DNA of 64,000 nt, taken from Varroa destructor. Its lineage: Eukaryota > Arthropoda > Arachnida > Mesostigmata > Varroidae. Shown piece after piece: positions 9,800 through 23,700 of this stretch. Made by a program: the position numbers and the translations under genes. Numbering within the stretch: the first letter of the stretch is position 1; every line of letters begins with the position of its first letter. The stretch is from the NCBI RefSeq assembly GCF_002443255.2, contig NW_019211456.1, forward strand, positions 31,431,341 to 31,495,340, read 5' to 3'. The notes beneath the pieces were generated by a model, which made no database searches, had not been told where the DNA came from, and saw nothing but the letters and a program-made list of their open reading frames with translations.

Positions 9800-12700
9800 T
9801 GTAGCTAATCAATTCACCAGTATGTGAACAGTTACCTCGTACCTGAGCGGAGCTAGCGCTGTTGTTGTTGCTGAGGCTTATCTAACTCCTTTTCCTATTT
9901 CCACTACCTCTTATTTTCGCTCTCGTCGCCATCACTATCAACATCACCATAATCTGAATCTTTCCTACGGTCAGTAGTCGGAATTCGGCGAACGAATGGG
10001 TTGAGAGTGGACACGCTTAATAGCTAAAAAAACGGTAGCAGAAGTTTGTTCCATAACCGTACAAAATGGGCTGTAATAGTGTCTGAAACGGTGGCTGAAC
10101 GGCTATGCATAGTTAGACAAGAAACGACGACGACGACAAGTAATACGTAGAAAACGAAGACAGACGAGTATGGCACGGTCATGGCAATCCTATGACCATA
10201 GCGTGCCTTGCAGCTTTGTCGCTATTGAGAACAGTTTAATTGTCGGACACATTTATCTTTACAACTCGTTTCAGATGCTCTGAATTGTTCGTCAGATAAA
10301 GTCATTTAGTAACGATCATTGAACGTTATGACTATATCGAACATAGCTGGTCAGGAAGCAGTGAATGGCTCGACTTACGCCTACTCTTTAACCTCGTTTA
10401 CGAGGCTCAAAAATGATGGAACTTTAAAGTAAGTTCTGGTTACGGACGAATTTCTGCAAGACCTGATTTTCGATGTGATCGCTCACCATCGTGTTATAGC
10501 AGGAAAGATAAAATTGATACTTTTTGTGGGTTCTTGTGAAAACTAGTAATTTAACATCTGAATGACAAAACATTTGTTCTTTTCAACAGAACAGTCGTTC
10601 GTATTACATAATGGGTCTAACATAGAGTGGTTGCATACGTAAGCTAGTGGAGCATTTATCAAACAGACACATTGTGACGGTGTAGTTATCTTGTCAGAAA
10701 CGTTTAAGAGAATCGCTGCTCATAGGGCACTCAATAAGGAGCATGTCTTTGACGTCTGCCACTAAACCACGACCTCAGCTGGGCAGGATGATCAAATGTT
10801 CAAACCATCCATAAGTCGTTCTAATGGCTTGTATCCTTTTATATGGTAACAGAAATAGGCGGTCTAATAGGAAGGGTAGGCTATAAATATCCTGAAAAGT
10901 TTTCATGCAGCAGAGCGTAAGTTATGCTGCCGTTAGGGTCCAACTAAGTTTTTGTCGCCGACAGTCCTTAGTCCGGTGGCGGGTAGCTTAACTGCTAACG
11001 AGCCTTCCTCAATTAAAAGGAAACATTTGTAGCAAAAATCAATTGTATCTTGTTCGGAACAGTCGAATTTTTACGCGCAAAAAAAAACGTCTAAATACTG
11101 CTATATTTATCATCGAAGTTAGCGTACGCAACAAGATTTGAGCGAAGAACTTGTTTATTCTATGCTCTTTACTTTTTCTGGCGAGGATTAACATATTACT
11201 TAAAGTTGTATATACCATACAACGCCTTGTTGTCATTTCTTACATTACGGTAGTGCATTTTGACCGAGCACGTTTCGTAGCTGAGATATTAATAAGACAA
11301 ATGTTCAAGCAAAACCCTGGCTATTTATAATAAATATTATCTAATGAAAATTGTAGCGAGAACTGAGGCAAAATTAGAGTGAAAAATAAAATTGACAGCA
11401 CACAATTGGGGCTTTACTTCTATATTATATATATAGGATAAACGTTGAATGTAAAGCTTGATTAAAATTATTACGATCTAAATGATGCCATTATAAAAAA
11501 AAAACTGCAAATTCAAAAGGTACTGTATAACCACACTGTTTCCATACGCAAAAGATTAGATAAATTCATGGATATTTGCCGTGCCTGTTAATACTGCAAT
11601 ACTTCACCGCATAGTTACCAGTTTTTTCTTTACTAGAAATAAATATATATTATGTGTTTATATATCTTGCGTTATAAACCGAGTGAAGCAAAAGAAACTT
11701 GAAGATCTACATTTTACATCATATATATTGTAAAAGGCAATGTGTGAGCTCCCGGAAGCAGTACAATAGCTTCGGAATAGCTGTTGCCAAATTTGCGTTG
11801 CCAGATAACAGGATAAACGAGCGACGATGACCCTACAGCAAGATTAAATTGGCTTAATTAAACAATTAAATGAAGTAGGCCTTCAGTCACGTTTTACGGT
11901 CACTTCTTTTAGGCATACTACATCTTCTATTGCTGGTTATAAGCTACTGACTGAACGTTAGTAATTCTACGATTCGCAGGAACTTCTTGCCTGTTGACAC
12001 AATTTTTACGAGTTATTTCACGTTTTTCTGAAAAAAACTACACATGAAGCTTGTAATTGATCTTTTTTTTAAGCAACTTGAGTAAGCCGATGTGTTTTGT
12101 ATATCTCTGACGATTCAGAGACAATCGAATAGTTACTTTATGATCATTGATTCCTTTATAAAAATAGTACAGCATTGATTGGTACATCAACTGCATCGTA
12201 CTCGAATTTCCTCTTTTATGTACGTGTAAACTAATATACATTCCTATTGACGTTGGAATTGTTAGTGGAAGGATACGATCCCCCACAGCGCTTCCCAAAA
12301 AAACACAGTGACACCTGTGTTTTGTTGGGGGTCTGGACAGCAGCTACTACTACCGACGGTTACTGTACAAGGAAACGTTTACATGCAATGACGTCAAATT
12401 AAAAAGCCTGATATCGTAACCCTGTCTCTTCGACGCCAACCATTTGGTGCCGTGAAGCTGGCCTCTCTACCACGATACTGTCAGGAAGCTTACGTTTGTC
12501 CATTCTCAGCTTTTGTACATACGCCAACTGTTGTTGCAGCTGGAGTTTCTATAGTTATACGTTTCAGTAGATATTTTTATTATAATATTACATCTACTAA
12601 TTAAGAATATTTTTTCACGACTTACGGCTATTTATAATATGGGTTAAAAGCAATTATTGCGTTTTACTCTTAGACAATTTGATTTCATAATAATTAGAAA

Positions 12701-13893
12701 TTTGCGCCAATATGCATTTGATCAAATTTAAAGTATACTAATATTTTCATAAGGAAAACACGTTTAGGTAGTTGCATTAGCACCTGTACAATTTCAGAGT
12801 TTTTAGCCATTGCAAATCTGTAGAATTTAATGTATTTCGCAGAAAATAGAGCGAAGTCTGTTGATTGGTCCACCATGAGAAACTCTCCTACCCTTTATTT
12901 GTTTACGCATGCTGATACGTTTCGCAGCTACCCTATTTGGCGACTTTTGGTCCATGTATCGTTCTCTAAAAGGTCAATGGGAAGCTCCTGTGTGGTTTGT
13001 AGTCTATTTTAGACAAACAAGACATCCAATCGAAATTATTCTGCGTACTAATCTACCAATGGGTACGGGTATTAGTTTAGTAGAACAGCTCAAAAATCTC
13101 ACGTTTGGATTATACCTTTCACTGCAAATCCACTATATACGAGTTGGCGTGTTAGCATATAACAAAGAAGGGCATTATTTATTCTAGCTTGTCGAAACAG
13201 TGATAAGGATTAAGGACAAATTTAAGTGAAATTTAGTTCAATAGACATAAATAGTATTATAGCTAGGACCAAAATTCCAATTTCCCTAACACAGTCGGCA
13301 GATAGGCCCATCTGTTTACAGGAACAAGCCTGTCTGCCAGGCTCCTTTCTAAAAAAAACTAGTTGGCCGATCATTGTTGTAGACATCGCGTTAGTTGGTG
13401 GTAAAGTTAAATGTTGTCAGATTTAAGCTATTTGAGTTCAGTATTCACGCGAAGGGAGATAAGAAAAATCGCAACCTGATGCTGGCCAATGGCCACTGGC
13501 CATTTTGTTCGTTTATTTTATTGATGTCAGTTATATGTCTTTATTTTTGTGCCGTCGTGAATAATGTAATCCATGCGGTTCACTGTGACAAACGTGTGTG
13601 CAACTAGAGATTTTTAACAGATACTCATAGAAGCGCACACTAAATTGAGCTGATGATGATGTTTTTACTTAGAAAAAAATATAAATGTGTAACGTATAGA
13701 TAAAGAAAAAGTCTTTTAAATGCAAAAAATTGCCTGTTCGAGTTTCATATTGGTAAAAGCCCAGTTGTTGGTGAATACGAACTCGCTAATAGAAAGCATG
13801 AATGGATAGTCGGTACCTAACGCAGAAGCTTCGATTAGATTTAGGGCAGTCTCAGATGGTCCTTCAAAAGTCTAAAACTATCATTCAAAACCG

Positions 13894-13897
<4 letters not shown>
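9800..13897. other. Non-coding stretch
   Basis: AT-rich with only short chance frames. A small hairpin (9-bp arms AAAACACAG and CTGTGTTTT) lies near 12299-12323. I see no gene, RNA or transposon signature. Confidence 0.5.

Positions 13898-13940
<43 letters not shown>
13898..13940. repeat. (TA)n microsatellite
   Basis: About 43 bases of uninterrupted alternating T and A. Confidence 0.95.
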
Positions 13941-13941
<1 letters not shown>

Positions 13942-15600
13942 CATGGGGCATTCAAGCTCGGATAAACTTTGGCAGGCTATTTGTCCCAGTGGGCCTGCCT
14001 TCAATAGCTGTTCCTAGTACCGGGAGACGGAAAACTCATCATGATAAGAGGCAGCATGCCATTTTCAATATTTAATCAGGAATCAATTATTCTCCAATGT
14101 CATTACGTGGGACGATTCTCAACGAGAGTATAAACTTTTCAATGGCCAAAGCTAATAGTATGCATTATTGGATGTTTTTATGCGACGTCTAAAAAATGTG
14201 AAAAAAATGATTTCCAGGAATCACACTAGGAGATAAAGGACTCAAAATTTATCGGCATCGCTCAAAACGCCATTTTTAATACAGTTGGATGGCCGCTATT
14301 AAAACATTTTTTTTCGCAGAGAAAAAACAGTTAAAAAACGACAAATTATTAATTGAAAATGTAATTGCAGCTAATGACGGTTGTATTGAATGAACAATGC
14401 CGCCGGGAATGACATTGATAGCACATGCTGAAAAATCACTCTCAGACGTATATTTTTGCTTAGATACAGTCTTAAACAGGACTTAGATACCCCCCTCTTG
14501 TATATATGTACATATATATATATATGTGTGTGTATAACGTACCATTAAGCTAGTAATATAAGGTTATTTTAATCGGTGAATCTTGCTTTGTTTTGCGGAG
14601 TGGCATCAAGCATTTAAGAGGGTTGTTTATAATTTGCTTAGGTAATATCTGAATTTGTTTATTGCTCTTCTTTTCTGATTGTTTACTTAGGAAGGTGTTC
14701 TGTGCTGTCGGTGGAAAATGTTTGTCATTTTTACCAAAGTGATTCACCGTTGTTCGTATACGCCACACTTATACCTCGTTGTTCTCTAAAAGATTTTCTA
14801 ACAGAAAAAAGGTACGAGTCCTATATTTGTACCGCTATTGGGTTCGGTCGGTTCGTTTTATTCGTTTCAATTTAACATCTACTGAACAGTAACCTGTAAG
14901 GACTATCGAGAGCTAACAGCTTATGTGCGTTCCCTAATATTATATATAAGATTGCATACAGAGGGAAAACAATGGTTTGAAATAGGGTTGTCCCAATGAA
15001 AACTAAGTGTATCATATTGTTCAAGATAGAATCAATTCGATATGAACTGAGATCAGCAGCAGCATCACAAGTTAAGGTCAACAGACACAGCATTTCTATA
15101 TAACGTGCTGCGAATTATTAATACGACCCTGGAAAGCTACGATTTTATGCGTCGAGATAAAATCAACAGTAGGACGATCTCCTTCGTTTTTGAGCGTTCT
15201 TCTATAAATACATAACAAAAAAAAAAAAAAAAAAATATTCAATCAGCGCAGAATTCACCGAGAGACAAAGATTGACTCGACAAGAACCGGATGCGTCTAA
15301 ACAAGAGCACAAAGTTCGGCGTAGAATAATTTTGCAATTAAATACCGTTGTTCTCTGTGGCTCTACGAATGATCGGAACAACTTTAAGTATACTGAAGAT
15401 TTGCACACAACTTATCATGTCGAGAGGATGAAAAAGGTAATAATCATAGCGAGCTATCGTTTCTTTGTCGAAGTCGTTTGAGTTTGTTAGAGTGCAGCGC
15501 CAAGATCTCTCCTGCTATCGGGATATCGCAGACGACGTGTAAATCAGCGCGCATGAGCAAAATAAATGTATCATTGTTATTGGTGGAACATCTCTGTGAA
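13941..15600. other. Non-coding stretch
   Basis: AT-rich, with a second short TATA-rich run near 14503-14535 and a poly-A run of about 19 bases near 15218. No supported gene. Confidence 0.5.
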
Positions 15601-15610
15601 CCGTTGTTAC

Positions 15611-15722
15611 TTGAAGTGCACCCACAGCTGCATCTCCCAGCTCTGAACCTCTGATGCAGACAACTCGAACGGCACTTGTGTTCCTGACAACCGTTTACTT
15701 TGGTCAAATAAATAACTTCAAG
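15611..15722 (-). CDS. Candidate cysteine-rich peptide exon
   Basis: On the minus strand an acceptor-like CTACAG precedes a frame of 37 codons plus one base, ending at a donor-like CAA|GTAACA. It encodes six cysteines spaced C-x4-C-x3-C-x9-C-x-C-x-C, with CRSSC and CSCGC as the core. The C-x3-C, C-x9-C and final C-x-C spacings recall cysteine-stabilised alpha-beta peptides such as arthropod defensins, but the fourth-to-fifth cysteine spacing is much shorter than in those I know. No signal-peptide exon was found. Chance is a real alternative. Confidence 0.25.
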
Positions 15723-18203
15723 CTGTAGTATTCAACATACACATTTCTGGACTCATTCTGTTAGGGTAGAATTTTTTTTAATATTATCGTTGCTATTAAA
15801 AAAAAAACGGCATAATTTGTTTGCGGATAGATAACATGTGCCGAGCTTAACTCGTTCACGAAGCTCGATCGTCGTGCTCTGAACGTTTGAAATTTTCCAT
15901 CGTCGTATTGTCCGACATAAAAAACTTAAGACTTAAATAGCTCTATTACAATAGTCATTTCGAGCTCCTCTGGAAATCAATCTGGAATCAATACGATGAG
16001 AAGATATCGGTGTTGACTCCAAACGGCTTCCACGTGAAAAATGGGATCTTGCGATAAAAGTTTTTGTTTCGACTTGTTTTATTTAAATTTGCAATGTTTA
16101 TTTTAGGGTGGGTAGTTTGGCTTTAGAGGTATTTTTGGTGAATAAAAGTTGTGCACTATTTTACACTAATTTTATTCTAACAAATTTATGTAAATAATTT
16201 TGCGCTTTGATTATTATAAGTAGGTGGCGTATACGTAAATGAAGAAAGGGCAGGAAGCGTGCTTGCTTAGATGCCGTCAAAATGCAACTACGCAAAATAG
16301 AAGACGAGCCCAGCTAAGTTTGCGTCACTGGATTATTTGACGATCTCACGTCATTTGAGATACCTTATCGCAAGAAACTTTAGGACATTTTCTACCAGCT
16401 CGTCCTTTGCTTCCTCCTGTAACCAAAAATTAGCTAAGAATCGTATGGAGCGTTTGGTAACGGCTCAGCAAACGCGCACATATTTACGCACCTGTTTCGC
16501 CAAGAAATTTGCCAACTCTGCTCACAACCATGAACATGGTATTTCAACTAAATAATGAGTTGAGTCACCAGAAGAGATATCAAAAATCATATTAATACCG
16601 CTGTAAAACCGCGTTCAACGTTTTGGTATTTGTAAAGAGCAGATGAATGGTGCTAATCCTTGGAATCATTGATCGAAGATTAAATTGCCGCGCTAAAGCT
16701 CTGTTTCAGGATGTCAAAGGAGCTGACCGTAGGAAGTTAGAATAGGACTACAACAGCAGTTGAATGCTTCCGATAATGCATAGTGTCTCTAGCTCATCGT
16801 GGGGACAATACGATTAGTTTAGCCTCGCTTAATTCGCATCTTCTAGAAACTTGAATGATTGTTTCTGGGGCAATTGTATGACAAAGTTCAACGAGGAGAA
16901 GCTTCTGAAGTCTCCGAATCAATCGGGCTCGTATAGAGATTCTTTCTGCCTATATCTCCGTGATAGCCTTGCGTGCGAATCTAAGCCAGACGTTGTGTAT
17001 TTCAGGTTCGAGCGCGAGCATAAACACAATTCGTTTGACGCTCGAAACCGCCTGTCTGATGTCTAGCGGCAACACCGGACGTAGAACTCGAAACACAGAG
17101 AGATCCTGTTTATATCTCGGTGTCTCAATAGCTGTCGAGCTTCGGCTAACTGTGTACGCATAACAGATTACCGCCATTACGCAGCTCACTATAATGCCTT
17201 CACTTCGATGAGATATCGACGATGTCATGTACGACTGTAATCTATTTCATAAGTGTTCATCAAAACAAAGGCAGAAGTCTAGATCAAATGGATATATTAA
17301 AATTATATGCTTTAAATAAGGTTGACTTTGAATCTAACAGGAGTATTATACACAAAGCACTAGGGAACATTATAGAAATGCCATTCTGTGTCGGCGAATG
17401 AATAAAATTTATTAAATAATACGGTTAATTGCAAAACGACAAATTCTATGTAGACTCATGATAGACCTAATTTGTCGTCAGACGATGTTCAGAAGATCAC
17501 ACTAATACAGATTTCTACATTAAAAGATTTACTTGTCTGTGACTAATTTTTTTTTGCAAAGCTTCAATACAAACTGACAAAATCGGTGGCAATAGCTATC
17601 TGGTTTTTGTTCTCGCAAACAAAATACGCTTTCAGTAATTGATTAAATATATATTTACTTCTAAATAACATATGTAAGGTGAGGGAATCATCCAGAAAGT
17701 AATTCCCTTTCTCAGTTACGGCGATTGTAGTGGGTACTGTTGGGCTGAAAACGGCTGACAGATGGACTAGTTAACGGTGACTGGCATCTAACCTCGCTCG
17801 AATATCTCTGAAACCGGGTTCTTCTGTGAAAAACTGGAAAATAGGATAAGTACGTGGTGTTGAAGTGGTAGACATTACTAGTTTCGTACAAGCAACAAAC
17901 AACCGATATACTCTATTTATTTATACGTAGCTCCAGTTAGGTCACACGAGCAATTTGCACCGGCCATAAATGGAGACAATAAAGAACTATCTAAGCAATG
18001 GTTTATTTGTATTCTGTGCTTTTCTCGTTCTCCATTTATGTCCATCTGACGGACAGTCACTCCAGGCGATCCTTACTCAAGCACGCAAGGTTTAGATTGA
18101 CCTCTTGCATAAATCTATTCATTGTTGTAATCCTAAGACAAGTTCAAGTCACTGATGTAGAACAATGATTTCTAACTGGTAAAAACTTGGTTTCAGATCA
18201 AAA

Positions 18204-18207
<4 letters not shown>
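15723..18207. other. Non-coding stretch
   Basis: Between about 16840 and 17230 the base composition rises towards balanced and several frames on both strands are open (minus 16950-17228 is 92 codons), but none has a motif. Near 17693-17735 the string CCAGAAAGTAATTCCC resembles the ends of some mariner elements; no partner repeat was found. Confidence 0.4.

Positions 18208-18257
<50 letters not shown>
18208..18257. repeat. (TA)n microsatellite
   Basis: About 50 bases of alternating T and A. Confidence 0.95.
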
Positions 18258-18260
<3 letters not shown>

Positions 18261-20380
18261 AAAAATAGTGCCAGCAGTGACTGGCAGATCAATAGATCAA
18301 CTTATCGTCTTGTGCGAAAATCAAGTTCTCTAGAATAATATAAAGCAGTTTTAATATTTTTTATCGAGTTAAGTGTTATTGATTTCTATTTGGAGAATTG
18401 CTTCGACAAGGCAGATGGTGGTACGAAGGTTGATGAGAGCCAGCTGTTTAAAGCAATGTTTAACTAAGACGGTACTGCACGTTAAAGTAAGAAAAAATAG
18501 GTTTAAAGTACACACCCAGAATATATAGGTTTTGGGAACTGAATGCAATAGACAAATTCTGAATATAGTCTTTCTGACAGAAGTTTACATTTTACTAATT
18601 CACGCGAATCCTGTGGCATATATTTGAAATAAAGTATGTCTTAAGTTTCGCTGTTTTTCTGAAAACATGAATTTGCTGAAGTGTTTTTTTTCTAGGATTC
18701 TTGATGCATAATACTTGGTATAGTTAACATGTTTTAAGCGATTTAAATATAAGGTTTAATATTATTATAAGATTTTGTTTCGTATAAAAGCACATTTAAT
18801 ATTCAATATTATATAATTGATTGTGGCATTCACTCCGAGTGCCTATTATTATTATTAGTCTCTACTCAAAATTTGCCTGATATTTACAGACGAATGTGTG
18901 GGGATCCATCAGTAACCTAGCACGATTTTTTAACACCCCAAAGCGGTATTATCTAATAATATACGTGAGTCATATAGCGGGATGCGACTGTTTGAAAATA
19001 ACTGAACATGATGCATTAGAAATGTATTCTCTAATGGCAAGTCCTTTAAAGGAAAAATGTGAGTCTTACCAGGCTGATAGGCCTGCTTGCAAAAGCTGCG
19101 ACTTCAAATTCAGAAGAAGTTGTGATGGCTTTCATATATATTCACTATGGACCTAAAAAAAAATAGGATGTTCAATAAGTAATTCTGGGGTCGCTAACGG
19201 CATTATGTATTAGACCATTTTTATTGGAGTTTACAACAACGGACGTCTAGACAGTGAAAATTGTTCAAAGAATATTGTGTGCTTTATGTGGCTAAGACCA
19301 TATTTAACACAGCCGAATACTTTTGTCAAAATGCTCCTATATAAAATTACCCTTTTAAGCATAAAATTAAGTTCGTAAAGAACCGTATTGTTACACGTTG
19401 GTTGTTAAACGACACTGCGTCGACATTTTCATAAGAAGTCACCTGTATTATAATGTGTAGCTAGCTATATTCCCACATACTTATTCAGAACATTCGACAC
19501 TTTGTGCAACCTGTTAAGTGATCTGATACGGTTACGTTATGGCGTTCTATAAACACTGACACGATGCTTCCGCACGTCTTCGAAACTCGGGAATAATCCA
19601 AGACAGTACTATTTTTTAAGTTTTTTTTGTAACTCCTACAAACTATGCAAAAATGCCAGCTAGCAATACACACTTGTGTGTTTAATTTCTGGCACTAACT
19701 CGATACAGGGTTTTATTATTTCTTCATAAAAAAAACAAGATCAGAAGTTATACGTAAATTGCAAAGCAAATATTTCGAAATCTTATTTCTACAATAATCG
19801 TACTAGCTGCAAAGATCGGTTAGTGCACGAAGAACGGTGAAGGAGTTAAGTGTTTATAAAATAGTAAAAAGGCTAGCAGCGGAACCGTCCTGCTCAGGCA
19901 CAAGGTACACAAATGCATAGAGAGCGTGAGCTACAAAACACCTGCTTATGCTCAATGGAAAACTGAGATAGAAGAACAGGAGTCACCACTCTAATACACT
20001 AGAAAATCTGATGACGCATAACAATGGGGAAGGAAGCGAACATTAAGGAGAGGTAATCAGAACGTTTATTGCTTGTTGCTCTCATAGAGATTTCATCGGC
20101 CTTCATTGCTCATTGTATTGCTAGTACTAATACTACTACAAGTAATGTTAGTTCATTTCCCATAATAAGGTACGCCATTATACTCTGGAAGAGCAAGTCC
20201 TTATTGACACAAAAAATACCTACTTAAGATATGTTACTGTTCGGAGTCGGAGTGAGCAGCAAGGCTGAATTATCAATATTGAAGGACACAGATGAGGAAT
20301 ATATTCTTTGTGCATTTACCATTCACTGCGGGGCCATCTGTCGACACCATATCCGAGCCCAATATCAGCTAGTCTAAGAG
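18258..20380. other. Non-coding stretch
   Basis: AT-rich. Near 19168-19195 the string TTCAATAAGTAATTCTGGGG again resembles a mariner end; nothing around it reads as transposase. No gene is supported. Confidence 0.45.
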
Positions 20381-20735
20381 CTACGAAGCAGGAGCCAGCT
20401 TAGTCAGAAAGGCAACGTTAATGCGTTGAGCGGTTATGGGAACAGGGTCCTCGGCGGGCGCCGAAGTAATGGTCTTCTGTATAGTCGGAACTTGTACAAC
20501 AACGGGCGGGAACCTAGCGCTGGGCAGCCTGTAACCAGACCCAAAAGGTTGAACTGCAACAGTGGGAAGCGTTCCCGTGTTAGGCTCATTTGACCTGATC
20601 ATAATTAAGACCGTCAGGGACGTAGTTTACAACGCGGACGGTGCCGTCAGTATCGATCAAACCGTACGATTTCAAGACAATGTCATGTTTGCTCAAGCTT
20701 GTTACTATTACTCTGACTGCTGTCATCCATCGGCG
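20381..20735 (-). pseudogene. Rebers-Riddiford cuticle-protein copy with a frameshift
   Basis: Structural cuticle proteins of arthropods bind chitin through the Rebers-Riddiford region. On the minus strand one frame encodes KSYGLIDTDGTVRVVNYVPD, the core of that region (family pattern SYGxxDxDGxxRxVxYxAD). Its frame ends at a TGA next to position 20592. One base over, a second frame continues with IRSNEPNTGT (family pattern IKTNEPGT), then a Pro/Val/Thr-rich tail (FPPVVVQVPTIQKT), and stops at 20381-20383. The two halves abut, so an intron is excluded and a one-base indel has occurred. The usual ADxxGF motif is also eroded. It is most likely a pseudogene; a sequencing error in a working gene is the alternative. 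No 5' exon was found. Confidence 0.7.
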
Positions 20736-20769
20736 CTGAAGATCGTGTGTAAAACTCCCATTGTTACGA

Positions 20770-23700
20770 TAATATTAGCGTTTTTAGAGTAACACAAGTA
20801 AGTCACGAATACTAATCATAACTACAGGACTTTGCTTCAAAGAATTTTAATAAAATAGATAGCTTTCTTGCTTCACTCTAATTGAGCAGCACCTGTGTGT
20901 CGCTGGCGAAACTTGAAGCCACGATTATGTTTGTTAACGAGAGGCTCGGTCGTCTAGGCCGCCAAAAAATAAATAAGGCCAGTCTGGGAATTAAACCCAG
21001 GGCCTTAAGGTTTAACCGTAAGTTTATTGCATTTTTACCATTAAGAATTTGAATAAGTAAATATTTTACCATTATACAAACAGTTAGGCGTATGTTCATA
21101 TTTTGCTGCGATGGCAATGTGGTCGCATAACGGTTTTTCAACAAAAGTTTCGAAGAACTGAAATCATCCATTATACCGTCTCTAAACCCCTCGATATATA
21201 GCAGTTTGTCCAATTTTCTAAATCTCTGAACCAGGATGAGAGATTCAAATTTTAGCTACCATAACAAGAACGAACATACAATGTATGTCCTTTGAACAAT
21301 TGTACGTTGTGAGTAGTTTAAGACTAGACTTTTAAAAAAGACTTACAGAAACACACCCTTAGCGCCCGATGGAACCGAAGTTCCTGCAGATATACCGATA
21401 TAACTGGCGTGAGACGTTTTGACAACCGCAAAGCCGGCAATAAAGATCTTCAACTTGCATTGACTTGGTTAAAATAACTGGGCGACTGACCATCATTGCC
21501 GTCCAAGTTTGCGCGAAACTCCCCGTTTCTAACAGAACTAGAAACCATTTTCGCGTCTGGTATCATCGCACACTTGCATGGCAGAACGCCTAAAAGAAGA
21601 GCTAGATTTGGCCTGACCTCCTTAGCTGATATAGATGTATCGTTTAACCTTAGTCGGAGAAGACAAAATACATGTACATTTTTGGCATTTTTTTTTTATG
21701 TCATAGCATTGTAACTATTACCACTACGGGCGTACCGTCAAATGTCGCAAAGACAAACACCCCAGAAGATTGTTTCCTACTCCACGTATTCGATTCGATT
21801 GAATATAACGGTTTGCTTCTTTTAATTGTCCGCATTTAAAAATCCGTAACTAGTATCGTGCATCTATTATATAAGATCATTGATATCTCGAGTTCCTTTT
21901 TCCATGCTAAGCTATTACGGGGACTGATTACCCTGTCTTCTCTATATATATATTCGAAATACGTTCACTGCTCATTGCGGAGGTACTGCGAGGTTTGAAT
22001 CCTTAGAAGAGAAAGATTCGTTTTCTGCTTCTGTCACAAGATACACAAGGTCGAATAGCCGATTTAACGAACAGCATTACTCACATTTGCTTTATCAGGC
22101 ATTTTCTAATGAATAAGATTGCCTAATTTTAGGTAACTTTTGATGAAGGCGGTTTCATTATATTATTAATTAAATATTAACGTTAATTTGTTTGTTTGAT
22201 TGACAAACATCTTGATAATGCAAAAAATTCTTATTGAAGGGCAATCTCGTAGTTGTATAGCTGAATCTTAAGTAAATTTTTGCAGACACTTTAAATATCG
22301 CTGCTTAATTAAATTTACATTAAAACAGTTTTAGATCTATCATTTACTTCTATTTATAGGAACCTGACTACGTTGTTTGTAGAATTATCTTTCAGCACCT
22401 TAACTGTCCGAGAATATACATATAAGGCTATCGGCGGGTGAGTCAAACGCAATGATATGTTTCTTTTTGATTGATCTATGATATTATTACTATTATTATA
22501 TTTGTACGCATTATGCAGTGGGTGGAATGAGGGTTAGCTGAACATGTGTGAACAGTGACTGGTCTATACTATGCAGAATCCTGCTAACGTGTCGTCTATC
22601 GGTGTACAATTTGGCTGGCTATGCCTGACGATTAACATGCAATTTAGTGTATCATTGCTGTCGAACGCGCCTGATTCAAATAAAGCTTTCGCATTTGTCG
22701 AAATCGAAAGGATCGCCCAGTTGGTAATGTTGGCACAACTTCTAAGCGAACGATAGAAGTGCTTGGCACAAATACATATGCACTTTAGTATTACTGTTTA
22801 TCAAATTATAAAAATCTAATCGAGAACATTTCTGCGCAGTATTGTCTCGTAGCGAGAGGCTAAGGCAACATATTCCAACCAGCCTTTACTCAATAACTAT
22901 AGGAATATTATTTAGGTTTTTCTACGCATATATTGAGTGCACCGACAGGTGTACACCTCCTGAATTGTAAAGGCTCTTGTCACGCAGGGCGACATTATCA
23001 GCAGTCCTAGATAACTGATGCATAGAAAAACACCGACAGGACAGCTTGTTTGCCATTATGTCAAGGCAGATACGGTGACCTAATTTGCTTTTGAATCACT
23101 TAGGCAGTGTTGTATTTGCATGATTCTGGCTTTTCCTTTGATTCTATAACCTTAGCAAATGTAATTCTTTATACAACTTCGTACAAATATACATTTAGTA
23201 TTTGGACGGCTCATCTCACGCGCAGTGGTGCGTTAGACGATTATAGTAAACTTGAATTGTACATCCTTTTCTTTGAGTATTTATTTAAGTTTATATCGAT
23301 ACTTTTAGGTCAGTACAGAGCTATACTCTTGTGCAACAGTCAATATTATCAATCTAATGCTCAGTTTGGAAAGATATACTTTTTATGCTGCTCCTAGCCA
23401 AAACAGAGTAATTCTTATGTAAGTTATGCGTGATCCTAATAAAAATGTTTTTCAAATATCATTTAGTTATATCTACCGGACATACCACGGCTATTTCGTT
23501 ATTGAATATGTTTGCCTTTTATGTTATTTATAGTTTGAGTAATCAGCGGTCATGTTTTTGTTATACTGTTTCTATTGGTGCGATTGGTGCGACTAGCAGT
23601 GAGACGTTAACGTTTCGTAAATTTAGAAAAAAAAAAAACATTTTTAAAAATATATAGTATCCGATATCTCGCACTTATCGTCATGTTTTTGCACACCCCA

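Noticed and set aside
20940..21010. tRNA-like T-arm on the minus strand (CTGGG loop CCCAG)
   Set aside because: Only the T-arm resembles a tRNA; no acceptor stem, D-arm or anticodon arm could be paired. A tRNA-derived SINE remains possible but unsupported.
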